Assembly: GCA_035222895.1 (NCBI GenBank)
Contig: JAVYIG010006596.1
Span: 51,140 to 115,139 of the forward strand
DNA: 64,000 bases
Reading direction: 5' to 3'
Origin: Strongylocentrotus droebachiensis
Lineage: Eukaryota; Echinodermata; Echinoidea; Camarodonta; Strongylocentrotidae
Part shown: piece by piece, positions 58,971-64,000 of the stretch
Layout: each line of letters opens with the position of its first letter
Position numbering within the stretch: the first letter of the stretch is position 1
The notes under the pieces: generated by a model
What the model saw: the letters and a program-made list of their open reading frames with translations, nothing else
What the model was told of the DNA's origin: nothing
The model's database searches: none
Program-made: the position numbers and the translations under genes

Positions 58971-58999
58971 CTAAGTCTCCATCTCAACTGAAACAAGTT

Positions 59000-61900
59000 T
59001 CATTCCTTCCAATTCCAAGGTATACACACGTCTCCGTCTCTACGCAGTGCGTAGTGGTGTCTGATCTGAACGTCAAGGTCTCTAACGACCACGCCCAGTC
59101 TGACGGGGTTCTCTTCAAGCTTCCGGCAGCATGCGATCATCTGGGACGGGGTGACGTCGAGATGACGGGTCAGAGTCGCTAGCTCCAACTCCTCCAGGCA
59201 ACGAGAGATTAACAGAGCTTCTTCCTTGACGTCACTGTATTAAACACAAATAGAAATATATGACTATGAAAATAGCAGCGATAAATATTCAACATTTTTG
59301 CTGGATGCAATAGGATGAGGGATAATGAAACAGATGAAGTACATGAATCCCTACTACAATTCAGGAGGAGAAAGTAGAAGACAGAGAAGAGATTTTGAAA
59401 AAAACAACTATTAACAGAAAACGGAAAAGATTAATAAGAGCAAGACACTCATTAATTTAAAATGAGAGGATGGGGTTAGTGCAGACAGTAGTGTTTACTA
59501 ACATTTCTTGGTATATGTCTCAATATTTTTGTTTCAGTTATTAAGGAAAATTAGTGTATTCTCATAAGGACATGTTTGTGTCAAATGGCACAAAGAACAT
59601 TTCTGAATTACAAAACTCATGTAAAATACAAAATGTCGGCTGCAATCTACATTTTGTCGATTCTTATGCACGATTAAAAAAGTAGTTGATAAACAATAGA
59701 TAAGCCACATCTTAGATGCTAGAAATTTGTAATCTAAGAATAATGTAAGCGCTTGATAACTATCAATTTAAAATGCATATGGAGGTTTTTTTTGTATTAT
59801 TTTCTACTTTGAACACAATCAATGCTTTCTCTGTAGAGGAATCATTGTTGATGAGTCTATTTTATACCTGTCATTACTGTGGCACCTGCGTTAGTGATAC
59901 ATGCAAGCATTAAGATTTTTTGTATCAATGTTTGTTATATAGTTATAAGAGCTAGGGGGAAAATAAACCGATTTGATATACCCACCTTACGTGATTGTTG
60001 CATAGCTCTCTGGCATTCTTTGCATTGCTCAGTAGATATCTAATGATGTTTGATGCTGACTTATTGCACATGAGGTGAACATCCCCATTATGGTCAATGT
60101 ACTGCTGACCCGTACTTCTGCAATATGAAAAACAGAATGGAGGAATAATAAGGAGCATAGATATAGAGATATGCAGCACTACAATAACACAGTGAATTCA
60201 TCAAGCGGTAAACCACATAAGTGGTCTAAAATGTTTTCAATTGAGCTATAAATTGAGAAAAAATGAAGCCTTATTGCACCATCCAAATACAAACAGCAAT
60301 ATTTAGGCAAGCAAAGAAAAGAGGTAGCCAGATACATGTACACATACTTTTATATTGTATTACATATAAAACATTTCTGGAGAGGACACATTCAATATTT
60401 TAGATATAATGAATATGATAAAGTACAGAAATGAAAAATATATGTATAAATACTCAAGCTCTGTGTAGAATTACATTACTTACATGTGTTGAAATGTCAG
60501 AAAAAAGGGACATATAAAAGGGGAGATATTCTCCTGGTAGATGTCATATGCCTTTCTTCCAGAGGATAACAGAGAGGGAAAGTTCTAGTGAAATCTCTGT
60601 TGATGCCTGTATTAGAGGCTAGATACCGACACAATCAAATAATTGTAGATCACAGCCAAGCGAAATATTCACACTGGGCCAATGGGGAGGTTACAGGTTT
60701 TTCTTGACTGAATCTAACAAGTTGTCCTCAAAGAAAATAAACTAATTGAATTCTGAAATACAGAGGATTCGGGGGGGGGGGGGGGGGGGGGGTGAATGGC
60801 ATTTAACAACATTCCCCCCTTTTGAGTAAGAAAAATTGGGAAATGATAGGGAAAAATAGGGAAGAATAGAGAAAATAAGGGGAAAATCTGGAAAATCTGG
60901 ATAAAATCAGGATGAAAACAAATCAGGTAATTTTTTTTTTTTAATCTGGAAAAAAAGAAGAAAAAAAGAAAATCTGGACAAAATCAGGTTTTTTTAAATA
61001 TTTTTTAAATTGGGTGTTTATCAGGCCTGAATACAATATATTACCCTTCAATGATGATATTAATTCCCTGAGTAATCCCCTCTGGTAAGACAAGGCATTC
61101 TGCCTCCTTCTCTCCTTTCCTCTTCACAGACTTATGCTTCTCCATGGTTTCTATGAGCCTCACGAGGGCAGCATAATGGCTGTTTGCTGTCATGGTTGAT
61201 GCTGGTCCCTCCAGAGCTTTGACCGAGCACCCCCCGAGGAGAGTGGACAGGACCTGCTCCGTGGGGGGTATGAAGGAAAGGATTTCTCTCTGCTTTGGAA
61301 GGCCGGATATAAACTGTAATGAAACAGATGGAATGCATTTGAATTAATAAACAAAACAAACACGCAGAGAAACAACAGACAAACAAATAAATAAGTGGAA
61401 GAACTATTTATGACAATGCATGATGGTTGTAATTGAATGCGATCTAAAACTCAAGAAGCATTTTCCAAAAGAAACAGAGCGATAAATATTACGATAACCC
61501 CAGCTTCCAGCCTTATCATGGCACTTAAGTATTACAACTTGACAAGGAGTGGAAAATTGTGGATAAATGTCTCGATCCCTTGAATGCACTTCAACAAGTT
61601 ATCCACTAAAGTGAAACATCACATAGAGTTCAAATGATCATGAAGAATGAAATCAATATTAGTAATAATCATCACCGTACAGAAGATAACAACATGGCTT
61701 AATCATGAAGAAATTATCATAAGTTGAATTTTCACATCAATGAATCAATCCCATCCCTTCATAATCGTCTACATATATCTGTAACTTACAGAGACCCAAT
61801 GATGTGGTACATCTTGGCTGCTAAGAACCACACGCCCACTTGGTGTGAGTCTGGTCAAATCACCAAGCACAACTGTACACCCTGCAAAAGAGAGAATGTA

Positions 61901-64000
61901 AACAAATAATAAGACTTAAATTCAGCAATTGAGATTTACAATAATTGACATTTGGGGTCACCTGTGAGTAATTCAATGCAATAAAATTGAAGCATTCATA
62001 AGCAAAGTATTGCTGTGATAAAAAAAAAGGCTTTCTCAAAATTAGTAGGTCTTGGATCCTTCAAATTGCCTTTTGATTTATTTCACTTATATTTTTCTTT
62101 CCCAAAGGTAAGTCTTGTATTTATTTCAAGTAACATCTTATGACAGTTTCAGTTATCTTGGTAATATGACGTAAGTTTCTATAGCATTCAAACGACCTCC
62201 ACCGTACCCTTATTCCTTTTTTGTACATATTTAGCTTTCATAATAAATGATTATGCTTTCCAAAATGTTTGCATTTGTCTCTAATGCAATGAATATGAAT
62301 TATATCTACAGTGAATATGATTTTACCTCTCAGATTTTGCATGATAGCCCAATGTTGCTGGCAGATGTCTTTCATAGTTTTCAGACATGAACAAAACATA
62401 GAAGAGTCCCACATACTCTCCCATAGGATATCCTCTAAGCCTAACTGACCAATCAGATATCGTCTCAGAGATATAATTTTCTCCTTCATTGGCCGACTGC
62501 TCTCCAGTTTCTTCCTGGCTTCAGCTATATTTGTTTTCAGCCAATAACTGCAAGAGAATTTGAGAAAGGTCCACATAAAAACCACTAAATCAAAGTGAAG
62601 ATGTCTAGGGGAGGGAGGGACAAGGGGAGGGAGGGACAAGGGGAGGGAGGGACAAGGGGAAGGGGGAAGGAGGAAGAGAGAAAGGGAAAGAAGGAGGAAG
62701 AGAGAAAGGGAAAGAAGGGTGACAAAGAGTTAGACTAACATTCAACATCAAAGTCCTTTGACCATTTTCCAAAAGAAATTCCATTCCTATACCTTTTTCT
62801 ATCTGGTTTCAAAAACATGAAGAAGTAAAAAAAACTGGTAAAGGAAGAAAAAAGTCTTTTTCTTCCTTGGTTTTTGTATATCTTTTAATTCTTTTATCTA
62901 TTTCAATTGTAAATTAGTTATACATGAGGACATAGAAGATCATTTTTGTGGATAGCAGATGTTAACTTAATCAGAACACAAAGAAGAAAAAAATTAAAAC
63001 AGAGTATTCTCAATTTCTAGTAAATATTTAAAAATTGTTATGTGTCTCGAATACCAAATTGAATTTAATCAGCCATGGGCTGCCATATGTTTTGTACATG
63101 TATTTCTAATAAGCCATACAATCAAACTATCAATGAAATTACCTCAATGTTATTTCAGGTCTTCCTTGCTTACGCTGCACATTATCCTTTGGATTCTTCT
63201 TTCCAGTGTATGCATAGTAGGATTGGTGCCATTCCACCGGCCTTGGGAATTCCCCTTCCTTCTCAGCATTCCCCTGCTTGTATTGCTCGATGACGGCCGT
63301 AGATAGCTCACATGACGCCAAGATACCATTCACTGTGGTGTAGATGTCCAAGGACGATAAGCCGATTTTAACACTCCTGAACATAGCACCTAAACATGGA
63401 GATGAAGACATTGCCAATTTAAAAAACATTAAATTTACTAGACACAAAATCAAATGAGGTAGTGAGTTTATCCATTTAAAAACCACCGTATCAGGTGGTC
63501 TGATGTGCACTGCATCGTAGCTCGTTCGATAATTATTTGAACAAAATCCTGTACCTGCATTAACACATAAATAAGACATTAGAGACATCCTCAATGAGTA
63601 CAATTTAGATGTGCCAGTGTTCATCAAACCATCATAAACCAACCATCCCGTGAATACACTGTTTGGACACCAGACAAAACATAAAGAGACTCTAACATCC
63701 GTTTGGTGCCGAAAGGGCATTACTTCTATGTATAGTGATATGAGTGAAGGACCTTTTAGCACCAAACAGAAGATAAGAAACTCACTCATTTATTTAGGCT
63801 TGGAGCCCATGACATTCCCTAACCTTTCTATAATTTATGATACAAGTGATTTTGTCTCCTATTCCCTGACTGCAAGAAGGGAACTAATTGGAAAACTTGA
63901 ATGGGTGTGTACTGTACCTTTGTTGACTGGCTGTCCATTTAATGGTGTTTGATTCCTGAGGTAGAACGTCAGCTCGGTTGAAGAGGTTCGTTGGTCTTGG
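59000..64000 (-). CDS. TCAIM: TCAIM, T-cell activation inhibitor, mitochondrial (3' part)
   Basis: Coding exons on the minus strand: 64000-63918 (partial), 63389-63143, 62547-62327, 61881-61790, 61313-61045, 60117-59986, 59234-59000, with stop TGA at 59002-59000. All borders are GT-AG and phases agree over 425 residues; human TCAIM has 496, so roughly the first 70 are outside the window. Landmarks: ELTFYLRNQTP, MFRSVKIGLSSLDIYTTVNG, PRPVEWHQSYYAYTGKK, LRRYLIGQLGLEDILWESMW, GCTVVLGDLTRLTPSGRVVL, SSQDVPHHWVS, TPSQMIACCRKLEE and the C-terminal RRDGDVCIPWNWKE, which is close to the human QDGDLCIPWNWK end. The family has DUF4460/DUF4461 and is mitochondrial; in mammals it is linked to T-cell activation. 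The role in an invertebrate is unknown. For the exon ending at 59986 the donor AAG|GTGGGT was chosen because the alternative four bases earlier breaks the frame. Confidence 0.93.
60769..60792 (+). repeat. Poly-G tract
   Basis: More than 20 consecutive G in a TCAIM intron, followed by an A/G-rich region with AAATC(T/A)GGAAAA repeats to about 60985. Confidence 0.9.
62600..62720 (+). repeat. G-rich minisatellite in TCAIM intron
   Basis: Direct repeats of GGGGAGGGAGGGACAAG (about 3.5 units) are followed by repeats of GGAGGAAGAGAGAAAGGGAA. The + strand has several closely spaced GGG runs and could form a G-quadruplex; the TCAIM transcript would carry the C-rich strand. Confidence 0.85.

Overview
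The window is AT-rich animal nuclear DNA: genes are split by many GT-AG introns and most of the sequence is transposon-derived. The two recognisable genes are animal families. The repeat flora (tRNA-derived SINEs, CR1/jockey-like LINE tails ending in AAT microsatellites, TTAA MITEs, poly-G/poly-C tracts, scattered TAGGCCTA motifs) suggests a marine invertebrate deuterostome, most likely a sea urchin or relative. That assignment is inference.

Layout. 1-18.67 kb holds no recognised gene. It contains a possible minus-strand first exon with a hydrophobic signal-like segment (3466-3766), a cluster of identical octamer motifs next to a TATA box (8.78-9.92 kb), two short unassigned open frames (13.99-14.92 kb), a SINE, MITEs and simple repeats. 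18,683-33,163 is a 14.5-kb fold-back structure. Its inverted arms are a roughly 0.8-kb unique tip followed by an array of a 77-bp repeat, and the whole is flanked by an exact 9-bp direct repeat. Its core holds a LINE fragment and two inverted relatives of a hAT-type non-autonomous transposon, one with intact 16-bp TIRs and an 8-bp target duplication.

34.46-54.69 kb (+) is the complete coding region of TCF25 (NULP1, homologue of yeast Rqc1) in 15 coding exons. The first coding exon appears to lack one base. The long intron between the third and fourth coding exons contains a second fold-back element (37,048-42,704) with nested LINE and CXC-protein remnants. The last exon is followed by a tandem duplicate of its own 3' end.

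59.00-64.00 kb (-) holds the seven 3' coding exons of TCAIM (T-cell activation inhibitor, mitochondrial); its 5' part lies beyond the window. TCF25 and TCAIM are convergent, with about 4.3 kb between stop codons occupied by 3' UTRs and MITEs. No functional link between them is evident. Exon boundaries were placed by GT-AG rules, reading-frame phase and similarity to the human proteins as I remember them; no alignment was run.
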